Positions 1-8,776 of a DNA stretch of 64,000 nucleotides are shown piece by piece (position 1 is the stretch's first letter; each line of letters begins with the position of its first letter). Under the pieces are notes generated by a model. The model ran no database searches. It was not told where the DNA came from and saw only the letters and a list, made by a program, of their open reading frames with translations. The stretch is from Roseovarius pelagicus (GTDB lineage: Bacteria; Pseudomonadota; Alphaproteobacteria; Rhodobacterales; Rhodobacteraceae), in NCBI RefSeq assembly GCF_025639885.1, contig NZ_CP106738.1, positions 3,798,954 to 3,862,953 of the forward strand, read 5' to 3'. The translations under genes were made by a program, and so were the position numbers.

Positions 1-1416
1 GCGGGTGGCGCGGATGGCGTTCTCAATGCCGCCGAAGCAACCTCTGGTCTGACGGTCAGCGGCACCGGTGAGCCGGGGTCGAGCGTTTCGGTACAACTGG
101 GCGGCGTTACCGTACAGGCGGTCGTTGCGGCGAATGGATCGTGGACCGCGGGCTTTGCCGCAGGTCAGATCGCGCAGGGCACCTATGTGACGGATCTGGT
201 GGCGACCGCTACAGATGCCGCAGGCAACGTCAGCACGCGCACCAGCCAGGTGCAGGTTGATACCGAGGCAGGCACGCTGACGCTGAACACCGCGCAGATC
301 GGTGGGGATGGCACAATCAATGCCGCCGAAGCACAAGCCGGTGTGGTGGTCAGCGGCACTGCCAATCCGGGCGCGACTGTCACGGTCACGTTGGATGGCG
401 TCGCACATCAGGCTGTCGCGGGTGCCAATGGGGTCTGGCAAACCACTTATGCCCAACATGAAATCATTGCCGGCGTGCATGATCCACAGGTCACAGCAAC
501 GATCACTGATGCGGCGGGCAACACTGCCAGCGTCGATGGCACGGTACATGTCGATACTCGGGTGGACAATTTGAACCTGACGCCACCACGGATCGGCGTT
601 GCTGCGGACGGCCAGGATCTGATCAACAACGCGATCGCTTCGGCTGGGTTCGACATCACCGGCACAGTCGAGCCGGGATCAACCGTCGTAGTGACAATCG
701 CAGGCGTGCCGCAGCAGGCGGTCGTGGATGCAAACGGTAACTGGACAGCGCATTTCCCCCCCGGGTCCATTCCGCCGGGTGAATATGATGCACCACTGTC
801 CGTCGATGTGACCGATGCTGCGGGCAATACATCCAGCATCAACGACACCGTGCGCGTGGATACGCTAGTCAATCAACTGGAGCGAGCCGGTGCGATTGAG
901 ACCGACAATGTTGTGAATGCGGCAGAGGCGCTGGATGGCGTCACCTTGACGGGGACGGTAGAGCCGGGATCGACCGTGCAACTGACAGTTCTGGGCAAAA
1001 CCTATAATGCGGTTGTTGATGCAGCAGGGAATTGGTCGGTAGATATCCCGGCGGGTGATATTCCGCAGGTCGAACAGGATTTCGCCATGGTCATTACCGC
1101 GACAGACAACGCGGGCAATGTAACCACGGTGAACGACACACTGAGCATAGACACAGTCGTCCCGGATCAACCTGATATCGTCGGGTATTTCCGTGAGGGT
1201 GGCGGGTATCGCTCGGTCACACTGGACACTCCGGATGACCCGGTCACGATCCACCAGATCGACGGGGGTGGCAATGTGAACGAACTGTCACTGCATGCCT
1301 CTGCTGATCCGTTCCTTGGCGAGACGGATTATCACTTTCTCGATGGTGCGGGCGCACCGACGCGCATCCCGGACGGGTCGCAACTGATTGTCACCAGTTC
1401 AGATGCGGCAGGCAAC
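1..1416 (+). repeat. Tandem ~100-residue Ig-like repeats in the adhesin
   Basis: Codons for the D(A/N)AGN motif recur at 214, 508, 814, 1105 and 1402, a period of 291-306 bases. Four units are clear; the fifth, around 1402, is degenerate and shorter. A second periodic block, NAAEA followed by GTxxPGxxVxV, marks the start of the units (near 31, 322 and 910; divergent near 620). The units differ at the DNA level, so the array is old rather than a fresh expansion. Confidence 0.8.
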
Positions 1417-1743
1417 GCATCCAGTACCTTTGTGGTGCTCGATGAAACAGACACGGCAGTGGTGAATGTAAGCAATGCGAACCTTGCGAACTTCCAGATC
1501 GAGACGATCGACCTGCGGTTCGGCGATCAGAGCGACCTGACCCTGACCGATGCCCAGATTCGCGGGCTGTCGGATAGCACGGATACCGTGGTCGTGCATG
1601 GCGGGGCCGATGACAAGCTGACCATCGCGGGCGGGCAACAGACCGGCCAGACCCAAGTGGATGGTCAGACCCATGACATCTACACGCTGGGCAACAACGG
1701 TGCGACCATCGTGGTCGACGATGACATCAACGTAATCACCTGA
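1..1743 (+). CDS. C-terminal part of a large Ig-like-repeat adhesin (5' end outside window)
   Basis: The reading frame is open from base 1 to the TGA at 1741-1743, so this is the last 580 residues of a longer protein. It consists of bacterial Ig-like units of about 100 residues, each ending in a DAAGN or DNAGN motif followed by a strand with VDT. The last 60 residues hold a closing block (GGADDKLTIAGG, then DGQTHDIYTLG, then VVDDDINVIT) like the C-terminus of Bap/BapA-type surface proteins. The composition is very acidic and Cys-free, as in secreted RTX/Bap adhesins. Three type I secretion genes follow on the same strand, 10 bases downstream, so it is very likely their substrate, acting at the cell surface in adhesion or biofilm formation. 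The secretion signal should lie in the extreme C-terminus. The specific ligand cannot be inferred. Confidence 0.85.
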   Translation, partial: AGGADGVLNAAEATSGLTVSGTGEPGSSVSVQLGGVTVQAVVAANGSWTAGFAAGQIAQGTYVTDLVATATDAAGNVSTRTSQVQVDTEAGTLTLNTAQIGGDGTINAAEAQAGVVVSGTANPGATVTVTLDGVAHQAVAGANGVWQTTYAQHEIIAGVHDPQVTATITDAAGNTASVDGTVHVDTRVDNLNLTPPRIGVAADGQDLINNAIASAGFDITGTVEPGSTVVVTIAGVPQQAVVDANGNWTAHFPPGSIPPGEYDAPLSVDVTDAAGNTSSINDTVRVDTLVNQLERAGAIETDNVVNAAEALDGVTLTGTVEPGSTVQLTVLGKTYNAVVDAAGNWSVDIPAGDIPQVEQDFAMVITATDNAGNVTTVNDTLSIDTVVPDQPDIVGYFREGGGYRSVTLDTPDDPVTIHQIDGGGNVNELSLHASADPFLGETDYHFLDGAGAPTRIPDGSQLIVTSSDAAGNASSTFVVLDETDTAVVNVSNANLANFQIETIDLRFGDQSDLTLTDAQIRGLSDSTDTVVVHGGADDKLTIAGGQQTGQTQVDGQTHDIYTLGNNGATIVVDDDINVIT

Positions 1744-1753
1744 CGGAGGTAAC

Positions 1754-3139
1754 ATGCGCGCGCGGTCGGAATCGCGCGCGCCAAGACGGACAAATAACAA
1801 GCTACCGGGTACAGGGGCGAAAAATATGGGGCAGAGGTACGGATCGGGACGGGGGGCCATGTTGGCCACGGCGGCGATGATCTTGAGTGGGTGCATGATG
1901 CAGAGCGGCGCGGACGAAGATGCGCCGGTTACGCGGTTCAAATCCAATACTGACGGCGCGCCGATGACAGCGCGCGACAAAGAAGCGGCGACTTCGCCGA
2001 TTATCACCGCGCTTCAGGCGCGGCGTAGCGTGCTGCCGGACGGCAGCAGCTTTGATCAGGTGGCAAGTGCGGTTCTGGCCGCCAATAGCCGCACTGCCGA
2101 GGCCGACCTGCGCGCGGCACGCCTGCGTGCCGAGGCCGCGTCGAGAAACTGGCTTCCCAAGATCGGGCCAAACATCAGTCTGACAAGCCTTTCTGAAGTC
2201 GTGGCCAATTTGATCGTTGAGCAGGTCTTGTTTGACCACGGACGGCTCAAGGCCGAGCGTGCGTTTGCCAAGGCTGATGTCGAAGTCGCCGCCGTCGGGC
2301 TGGCCGATGACACCAATGAACGGGTATACACTGCACTGAAGCTGTATCTGGCGGCCGTGGAGGCGCGCGAACGCGTCGCGCTGGACGCTCGTACGCTCAA
2401 GGATATGGGCCAATTTGAATGGGTCATGGTCGAACGGGTGAAGGGTGGCGTCTCAGATCGGTCTGATCTGGCAGTGCTCCGCCAGAAGCTGGGTGAAATC
2501 CGGTCCGACATGGCCGCCAGTCGCGAAGCCGCAGATATCGCGTTGGCTGAACTGAGCGCGATGTCCGCCGTTCCGATCACCAGCGTCTCGGGACTGAGCG
2601 ATCTGCGCGTCAAACCGGAAGATGCCAAACCGCTGTCGGTTCTGCGTGCCGAAGCAGAGCGGGATCGGTCCATCGCGCAAGCCAAAGTCAATCGCGCGGG
2701 GCTGCTGCCCGGTGTGACGGCCAGTGGTACCATCGGCGACACCACCGATGGCGGCATCAATGTGGGCGGTGACCTGCTGGGTTTGGGGACCGGGGCCAGC
2801 CTAAAGGCTATAGAGAGCGAGAAGGACGCCGCCAATCGCAGGGTCGGGCAGGCGCAAGAAGACGCGGATCGCCAACTGCGTCGCTTGGGGCAGAGGCAGG
2901 GTGCCATCGCGCGACAAGTCACAGAAGCCAGCGCGCTGACCGCGCAAGCTCGGTCGAACCTTGATCTCTTTCAGGAGCAATACGAAGCCGGACAGCGACA
3001 AGTCATGGATGTAGTCGGTGTGTACGAGACATTCGCGACTCGTGAAACCGCAGCCGTGGGACTTAAATACGAACTCAGCCGCACCCGTCTCGAAATTGCC
3101 CGCCTGTTGGGACTGCTCGCAGACGGGAGCGCGATTTGA
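1754..3139 (+). CDS. TolC-like outer-membrane efflux lipoprotein of the type I secretion system
   Basis: This 461-residue protein has the two-fold, alanine-rich, heptad-like helical pattern of outer-membrane efflux proteins (OEP family). It should form the trimeric outer-membrane channel that exports the adhesin encoded just upstream. Near the N-terminus a hydrophobic stretch ends in the lipobox LSGC (residues ~44-47), so it is probably a lipoprotein. The ATG at 1754 has a GGAGG 4 bases away. A second ATG at 1826 would give a more normal lipoprotein signal (about 24 residues) and is a realistic alternative start. The gene lies 10 bases after the adhesin and its stop overlaps the TTG start of the exporter gene. 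Family assignment is firm; the lipoprotein state is inferred. Confidence 0.85.
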   Translation: MRARSESRAPRRTNNKLPGTGAKNMGQRYGSGRGAMLATAAMILSGCMMQSGADEDAPVTRFKSNTDGAPMTARDKEAATSPIITALQARRSVLPDGSSFDQVASAVLAANSRTAEADLRAARLRAEAASRNWLPKIGPNISLTSLSEVVANLIVEQVLFDHGRLKAERAFAKADVEVAAVGLADDTNERVYTALKLYLAAVEARERVALDARTLKDMGQFEWVMVERVKGGVSDRSDLAVLRQKLGEIRSDMAASREAADIALAELSAMSAVPITSVSGLSDLRVKPEDAKPLSVLRAEAERDRSIAQAKVNRAGLLPGVTASGTIGDTTDGGINVGGDLLGLGTGASLKAIESEKDAANRRVGQAQEDADRQLRRLGQRQGAIARQVTEASALTAQARSNLDLFQEQYEAGQRQVMDVVGVYETFATRETAAVGLKYELSRTRLEIARLLGLLADGSAI

Positions 3140-5370
3140 CGCAACCTCCTGTGACACTCACCATCACCGGAGGGACTGGCGCGCGTGTGGATGCCGCGTC
3201 GAATGCCGATGCTCCGCCGAGCGCGTCTGCCTCACGGTTCAGCAAACGTGCCGAGGCGCGTGCTGATCTGGCGGCGACCTATGCTGCATTGCTGGGCGCC
3301 GACGTCATGGCGCGTGATATTCTGGAGGCGATGACTGCCAGCGATGTGCGTGGCGGGCGCGACCATGCGGACCAAATCCAGCCACAGGCGCTGGCGGATG
3401 GCTTGGCCGATTGTGGTCTGCTGACCGAAGTGCTGAGCGTGCCGCATATGATCGGCGATCACTGGCCAGCGCTGGCGCAGATGACCAGCGGCCAGTTTGT
3501 TCTGGTGCTAAAACAGCTCCGGGGTGATCTTCAGATTTACGACGCAACATGCGTGGATAACCGCGCTGAAGTGGCGTTGGATGAGTTCGAGCCGTATTTC
3601 ACCGGGATCATCGTCCGGGCAGAGGCACCGGTCCACGCGATTTCCAAGGCTCATGTCGCGCCTCAAGCAGCCCCCCATTGGTTTTGGGGCGAGTTTCGCA
3701 ATTACCGCCGCCATTTCGCCGAGGTGGCGTTGGGGTCGTTCGTCGGCAACCTGTTGGCGGTGGCTGTCGCGCTCTTTAGCCTGCAGGTATATGACCGGGT
3801 GATCCCGCATCAGTCCAAGGCGACGCTGTGGGTTCTGGCGGCGGGGGTAGCGCTGGCAATCGTGATGGAGGCGTTTCTGAAGATCGCACGCGCGCGCCTG
3901 ATGGACGGGGCCGGACGGCAGATCGAGGTCAAGATACAAGGACTGTTGATGGACCGATTGCTGGGCATGCGATCGGCTGCCGCCAGCCGCTCGCCCAGCA
4001 GTCTGTTCAGTGCGATGCGCGAGTTTGGCTCGGTACGAGAATTCTTTACCGCGACCACGATCGGGACGCTGGCAGATATCCCGTTCCTGTTCGTCTTCTT
4101 GCTGCTGGTTGCGTCGATTGCGGGCAACGTCGTCTGGGTACTGGTGTTAGGGGCTGTGGTCATGGTCGTGCCGGGCTTTTTCCTGCAAAAGCGGATGATC
4201 CGGCTGACACAGGAAACCCAAGGGGCAGGAGCCAAAGCCTCGCGGCTGTTGCATGAAACGGTGTTTGAACTGGATACGGTCAAGACCCAGCGCGCCGAGG
4301 ACCGGTTTCGCCGCCTCTGGGCCGAGTTGACGACGCTGAGCGCGCTGAAGTCCAGCGATCAGCGCAAACTGGCCTCGGCTTTGACATTCTGGGCGCAGGG
4401 CGTACAGCAGGCAACCTATGTGACCGCCATCGTCACCTGTACCTATCTGGTTTTTGCCGGACAGTTCACGGTCGGGTCGATCATTGCCGTCAGCATCCTG
4501 ACCAGCCGGACATTGGCACCGCTGTCGCAACTGGCGGGAACCATGGCGCGCTGGAGCAATGTCAAATCCGCGCTCGACGGACTGGAGGTCATTGCCGAGG
4601 CAGAACAGGACACATTGCCCGATCGCAGCTATCTGCGGCGTGACACGCTGGAAGGCGGGTTTTCACTGCATGAAGTGCAGTTTTGCTATGACGAGAATTC
4701 TGCACCGACTCTGGATATTCCGGCGGTGGCATTGCAATCAGGTCAGGCCGTGGCGGTCTTGGGTACAAACGGTTCGGGTAAATCGACATTGCTGCGGCTG
4801 CTGTCGGGTCTTTATGCACCCGATCGGGGCAGGGTGATGATTGACGGCACGGACATGAGCCAGATTGATCCGCGTGATTTGCGCCGGTTAATCGGATATC
4901 TGGGGCAGGACGTACGGCTGTTCACCGGCACTTTACGGGAAAACCTGAACCTGAATCTGCTGGAACGCGACGATGGCAGATTAATGCGGGCCTTGGATTT
5001 TGCCGGGTTGGGCCCGTTTGTCCGGGCACACCCCAAGGGGCTGGATCTGGAGATACTCGATGGTGGCCAAGGGTTGAGCCAAGGTCAGCGACAATCCATC
5101 GGATGGGCGCGGCTGTGGCTGCAGGACCCCAAGATCTGCCTTCTTGATGAACCCACCGCAGCCTTGGATCAGACGCTGGAGCGCACCTTGGTCAGTCGGC
5201 TGGAAACGTGGCTACAGGGGCGCACGGCGATCATAGCGACCCATCGCATGCCGATCCTGTCGCTAACCAGTCGTACGGTGATCCTGCAAAACGGGCGCAT
5301 GGCTGTCGATGGCCCACGCGATCAGGTCTTGGCGCATCTGGCGCAGGCCGGTGCGCAGGGAGGCAACTGA
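3136..5370 (+). CDS. Type I secretion ABC exporter with degenerate C39-like domain (LapB/BapD type)
   Basis: This 744-residue inner-membrane ABC exporter powers secretion of the adhesin. Residues ~30-155 resemble the peptidase C39-like domain of RTX exporters but show no catalytic Cys at the expected place, so the domain probably binds substrate rather than cuts a leader. Transmembrane segments span ~190-460. The ATPase has Walker A GTNGSGKST at 543-551, signature LSQGQ at 647-651, Walker B ICLLDEP ending at ~673, and the switch His703 in ATHR. Translation appears to start at a TTG (3136) that overlaps the previous stop (TTGA), which implies translational coupling. Length and order match LapB/BapD-type exporters for giant adhesins. 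Confidence 0.88.
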   Translation: MTQPPVTLTITGGTGARVDAASNADAPPSASASRFSKRAEARADLAATYAALLGADVMARDILEAMTASDVRGGRDHADQIQPQALADGLADCGLLTEVLSVPHMIGDHWPALAQMTSGQFVLVLKQLRGDLQIYDATCVDNRAEVALDEFEPYFTGIIVRAEAPVHAISKAHVAPQAAPHWFWGEFRNYRRHFAEVALGSFVGNLLAVAVALFSLQVYDRVIPHQSKATLWVLAAGVALAIVMEAFLKIARARLMDGAGRQIEVKIQGLLMDRLLGMRSAAASRSPSSLFSAMREFGSVREFFTATTIGTLADIPFLFVFLLLVASIAGNVVWVLVLGAVVMVVPGFFLQKRMIRLTQETQGAGAKASRLLHETVFELDTVKTQRAEDRFRRLWAELTTLSALKSSDQRKLASALTFWAQGVQQATYVTAIVTCTYLVFAGQFTVGSIIAVSILTSRTLAPLSQLAGTMARWSNVKSALDGLEVIAEAEQDTLPDRSYLRRDTLEGGFSLHEVQFCYDENSAPTLDIPAVALQSGQAVAVLGTNGSGKSTLLRLLSGLYAPDRGRVMIDGTDMSQIDPRDLRRLIGYLGQDVRLFTGTLRENLNLNLLERDDGRLMRALDFAGLGPFVRAHPKGLDLEILDGGQGLSQGQRQSIGWARLWLQDPKICLLDEPTAALDQTLERTLVSRLETWLQGRTAIIATHRMPILSLTSRTVILQNGRMAVDGPRDQVLAHLAQAGAQGGN

Positions 5371-5371
5371 G

Positions 5372-6559
5372 ATGGCGGTGAGCAGTACAAACCTTTCGGC
5401 GCAATTGGGGGACCGCCTGCGCGGACCCAGCCTGACCATTTGGCTATGTGCCGCGACCGTCTGGCTGTTTATCCTATGGGCCGCCTTCGCCTGGCTGGAC
5501 GAGATCGTGCGCGCTGATGGTGAATTTATTTCCAGTTCGCGCCCGCAGATTATCCAGAATCTGGAAGGCGGCATCCTGTCGGAGCTGCTGGTGCAGGAGG
5601 GTGATGTCGTACAACGCGGTGACGTTCTGGCGCGGCTGCATGGCACGCAGTTCAAATCATCGGTTGCAGACCTGCTTGATCAGATCAATGCACTGGAAAT
5701 CCGACGTTTGCGGCTAGAGGCTGAGCTGGCAGGTCAGTTCGATTTTCAGGTGCCAACGGTCATGGCGGCGCGCACGCCAGAGATCGTCGAATCTGAACGC
5801 GCGCTGTTGTCTGCACGACAGGCTGATTTCGTGAAACGTAGTGAAGGTGCAAAGAGTGTCCTTGATCAGGCGGCCGAAGAACGACAGCTGCTAGAGAACA
5901 TGCTGGCGCGCAAAATTGTTGCGCTGATCGAAGTGACCCGCGCGCGCAAGGCGCATGCGGATGCGCAAAAGCGGTATGACGAGATCGTGACCCAGACTGA
6001 ACTGGATCGCGCGCAGGAATTTTCCGAGACGCTCAAAGAACTTGCGACCCTCAAACAGAACCTTAAGGCCAGCCAGGACCAACTGAACCGCACAACGCTG
6101 GTGAGCCCGATGCGCGGGATTGTGAACAACCTCAGCGTCACGACCATTGGCGGCGTGGTGCGCCCCGGCGAGGAGATCGCGTCGATCATTCCGCTTGACG
6201 AAGAACTCTTTGTCGAGGCGCGCGTACCGCCCGAAGACATCGCGGGCCTGCGTCATGGACAGGAGGCCACGATTAAGCTGACAGCCTATGATTACACCAT
6301 CTACGGCACGCTCAAGGGTGTGGTCGATTTTATCTCGGCTGATACGTTCAAGGAAGAGCGCGCGCGGGAGGCAGACAAGAATCCGCATTACCGCGTGACG
6401 TTACGGGTGGATATGACGGCACTGACTCCGCGTCAGGCCAGCATCGAAATGCGTCCGGGCATGCAGGCGCAGGTGGAGTTGCACACAGGGCAGAAAACGG
6501 TTCTGCAATACCTTCTCAAACCGCTCTACAAATCACAGGAAGCATTCCGCGAACCATAG
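5372..6559 (+). CDS. HlyD-family periplasmic adaptor of the type I secretion system
   Basis: This 395-residue membrane-fusion protein links the ABC exporter to the outer-membrane channel. One transmembrane helix lies at about residues 24-43. A half-lipoyl motif follows (IIQNLEGGILSEL), then a long coiled coil of about residues 95-235, the second lipoyl half (LVSPMRGIVNNLSV) and a beta-barrel domain with the usual RPGEEI. I chose ATG 5372 because GGAGG precedes it by 8 bases and it begins one base after the previous stop. The upstream ATG at 5309 would add an arginine-rich stretch and a 62-base overlap. Family assignment is firm. Confidence 0.88.
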   Translation: MAVSSTNLSAQLGDRLRGPSLTIWLCAATVWLFILWAAFAWLDEIVRADGEFISSSRPQIIQNLEGGILSELLVQEGDVVQRGDVLARLHGTQFKSSVADLLDQINALEIRRLRLEAELAGQFDFQVPTVMAARTPEIVESERALLSARQADFVKRSEGAKSVLDQAAEERQLLENMLARKIVALIEVTRARKAHADAQKRYDEIVTQTELDRAQEFSETLKELATLKQNLKASQDQLNRTTLVSPMRGIVNNLSVTTIGGVVRPGEEIASIIPLDEELFVEARVPPEDIAGLRHGQEATIKLTAYDYTIYGTLKGVVDFISADTFKEERAREADKNPHYRVTLRVDMTALTPRQASIEMRPGMQAQVELHTGQKTVLQYLLKPLYKSQEAFREP

Positions 6560-6617
6560 AGTTCATAAAATCGGTCGAGTTTTACAGGTTAAGATTTTTC
6601 GCGACTAGTTTGCGATT

Positions 6618-7055
6618 TTAGACATCGAGCCAAATCGTTACCGGGCCATCGTTGGTCAGGCTAACCTGCATATCCGCGCCGAATTTTCCAGTCTCGCAGG
6701 GAACGCCCTCTGCGCGCAGACTTTCGGTGAATAGCTGGTATAGCCGGTTGCCCTCGCTCGGTGGGGCGGCTTGGGAAAATCCGGGGCGATTGCCGCGCGA
6801 GGTATCTGCCGCCAATGTAAACTGACTGACCACCAGAGCCGTGCCTGCAATGTCGCGGACAGAGCGGTTCATTTTGCCTTCTGGGTCTGTGAATATTCGC
6901 AGTTTGGCGATCTTGGCTGCCATCGTGACGGCCGCCGTGTCATCGTCGTCCTGCATGGCGCAAATCAGGATCAGCAGACCGGGACCGGTTTCGCCAATGA
7001 GATGACCGTCCACATGGACGCGGGCTTGGGTCACACGTTGTATCAGAGCGCGCAT
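6618..7055 (-). CDS. dtd: D-aminoacyl-tRNA deacylase
   Basis: This 145-residue cytosolic enzyme hydrolyses D-amino acids (and glycine) wrongly attached to tRNA. The two hallmark motifs are present: SQFTL (at ~78-82) and NDGPVT near the C-terminus, which carries the Gly-cis-Pro that excludes L-amino acids. The N-terminus [17 protein letters not shown] matches the family start exactly. The gene is convergent with the secretion operon, separated by 58 bases, and lies 57 bases downstream of the EamA permease gene. Confidence 0.95.
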   Translation of the reverse strand: MRALIQRVTQARVHVDGHLIGETGPGLLILICAMQDDDDTAAVTMAAKIAKLRIFTDPEGKMNRSVRDIAGTALVVSQFTLAADTSRGNRPGFSQAAPPSEGNRLYQLFTESLRAEGVPCETGKFGADMQVSLTNDGPVTIWLDV

Positions 7056-7112
7056 TCGCTTGTCCTCTCGGTGTTTTTCCCTTGATGCGCCGACGTGCGA
7101 GCGGGCGCAAGG

Positions 7113-8015
7113 CTATCTTCGGAACACTTGCAAAGCCCGCCCGTCGGTCACCAGAATCCCGAGCGCAATCACACCAAAGCCTGCCATGGCAGTTGGGCCT
7201 AGGGTTTCGTTCAGGAACGCGCTGCCCAGACCGATGGCAAAGGGTGGTATCAACAAGGTGACGAGCATCAGGTTCGCGGCCCCGGCACGGGTCAGAATAG
7301 CGAAATACAGCATATAGGCGATGGCTGTGGACAGGATAGAAAGCCCCAGTAGTGCGGCCCATGTGCCACCCGACAGCGACAACTGCGGCGTGCCGTCCAC
7401 GCATAGGGCAACTGGGGCCATGACGACGGCACTTCCCATAAGCATTCCCAGTGCGTTCATCTGGGGTGACTGGCCACGCAGGTGCATCTTGGCCCAGACA
7501 CCAGCCAGTGAGTAACACAACGCCGCCCCAAGAATTGCCAGTTGCGCAAGGTTACGCAGATCAAGCCCGCCCAGCGTTTCTGGTCCCATGACGATGGCCA
7601 CGCCGACCAATCCGAGCAGCGCGCCTATTACCTTGCGTGGGGTCAGACGCTCATCCGCCAGCAGCAGTCCGGCGACAACTGCGCCAAACACGGCGGTAGT
7701 GCCGTTGAGGATCGAGGCAAGGCCGCTTTCGATTTGGGTCTGACCCCAAAAAATTAGCGAAAAGGGCAGCGCGTTATTAAGTGTCCCCATCACGACATAA
7801 GCCCCCCAGACCCGCGGGCTGCGGGGCAGGCTCTGGCCTTGCCACCAGATCACGATAGCAAGAACCGGTATCGCCCAGACAACGCGATGTAGGGTGATGG
7901 TCAGCGGCGGCACTTCGCGCAAGACAAGCTCGGCAAAGAAGAATGACCCGCCCCAGACGGCAGCAAGGGCCAGCAACATTACAGTGGCAGCGGGTGTGAG
8001 AGAAGCTTGGGTCAT
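7113..8015 (-). CDS. EamA/DMT-superfamily permease
   Basis: This 300-residue inner-membrane protein has ten predicted helices in two homologous EamA halves, including the conserved WGGSFFF near the N-terminus and IWWGQ/FWGQ-type loops. Members export metabolites or amino acids; the substrate cannot be read from sequence. I chose ATG 8015 (MTQASLTPAA) because it places the first helix ~10 residues in, the usual layout. The frame extends back to 8066, but that addition is basic and atypical. It is followed by dtd on the same strand. Confidence 0.82.
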   Translation of the reverse strand: MTQASLTPAATVMLLALAAVWGGSFFFAELVLREVPPLTITLHRVVWAIPVLAIVIWWQGQSLPRSPRVWGAYVVMGTLNNALPFSLIFWGQTQIESGLASILNGTTAVFGAVVAGLLLADERLTPRKVIGALLGLVGVAIVMGPETLGGLDLRNLAQLAILGAALCYSLAGVWAKMHLRGQSPQMNALGMLMGSAVVMAPVALCVDGTPQLSLSGGTWAALLGLSILSTAIAYMLYFAILTRAGAANLMLVTLLIPPFAIGLGSAFLNETLGPTAMAGFGVIALGILVTDGRALQVFRR

Positions 8016-8089
8016 ATGGGCATCTAGAACCGGCCGACCCATGCAGGCGACCCGTTTCTTGCGCAAGACGCTACACGGTTTTACAAATC

Positions 8090-8776
8090 TCAGCCGCGCG
8101 GGTCGTAAATATCGGACAGGTCCGCCCGTTGGGTGCGAAACCCGTTAGCAGGGTGATCCGGGTCGGCATATCCAAAGGAAATGGCGCATAGGACGTTGCG
8201 GTCATCGGGCAGGTCAAAATGCGCCCGGATCATGGCCGGAAAGGCGGCAACCGATGCTTGAGCGATGGTGGCGACGCCCCGCGCGGTGGCCGCCAGGCAG
8301 AATGCCGTCACGAATCCGCCCGTATCCATTGCCGCATAGGGACCAAGGTCCGCATCGGCATGCACGATTGCGACATGCGGTGCGCCAAAGAGGTGATAGT
8401 TTTGCATGGTCTGGGCTGCACGCCCAGTACGATCGCCGCGCTCAATTCCTACCGCTTCGTAAAGTTGAAAGCCGCAGGTCCGGCGGCGTTCGCCGTAGGC
8501 CCCTTTATAGGCGGTCGGCCATGGCATGTCGGGGGCAGGTTCGGCCGCTTTTGCCGTTTCGACCAATGCAGTGCGGAATCTGTCAGTGGCCACGCCGTGT
8601 GTCACGGTCACCTGCCACGGTTGCGCATTGCACCATGACGGCGCGCGACCGGCGTCGCGGATGATTCCACTGATGGTCTCGTCAGGCACGCTTTGCGACA
8701 GAAAGGCGCGGCAGCTATAACGCGCAGTCAGAAGATCGCGCAGGATCGCGGCACGATCGGCGTCGTAATCTTTCAT
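8090..8776 (-). CDS. Nitroreductase-family flavoprotein
   Basis: This 228-residue FMN-dependent oxidoreductase of the nitroreductase family shows the N-terminal motif RYSCRAF, then APSWCNAQPWQV (flavin/substrate region) and a C-terminal ISFGYAD segment. Members reduce nitroaromatics, quinones or enals with NAD(P)H; the natural substrate is unknown. The ATG at 8776 shares a base with the stop of the upstream zinc-ribbon gene (ATGA overlap), so the two are translationally coupled. A much longer open frame (to 8956) runs antisense to conserved sequence in another frame and is rejected as the start. Confidence 0.88.
   Translation of the reverse strand: MKDYDADRAAILRDLLTARYSCRAFLSQSVPDETISGIIRDAGRAPSWCNAQPWQVTVTHGVATDRFRTALVETAKAAEPAPDMPWPTAYKGAYGERRRTCGFQLYEAVGIERGDRTGRAAQTMQNYHLFGAPHVAIVHADADLGPYAAMDTGGFVTAFCLAATARGVATIAQASVAAFPAMIRAHFDLPDDRNVLCAISFGYADPDHPANGFRTQRADLSDIYDPRG

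Noticed and set aside
6560..6617. Terminator between the adaptor gene and dtd
   Set aside because: Only a 4-bp stem (TCGC/GCGA) can be formed next to the T-rich part, which is too weak to call.
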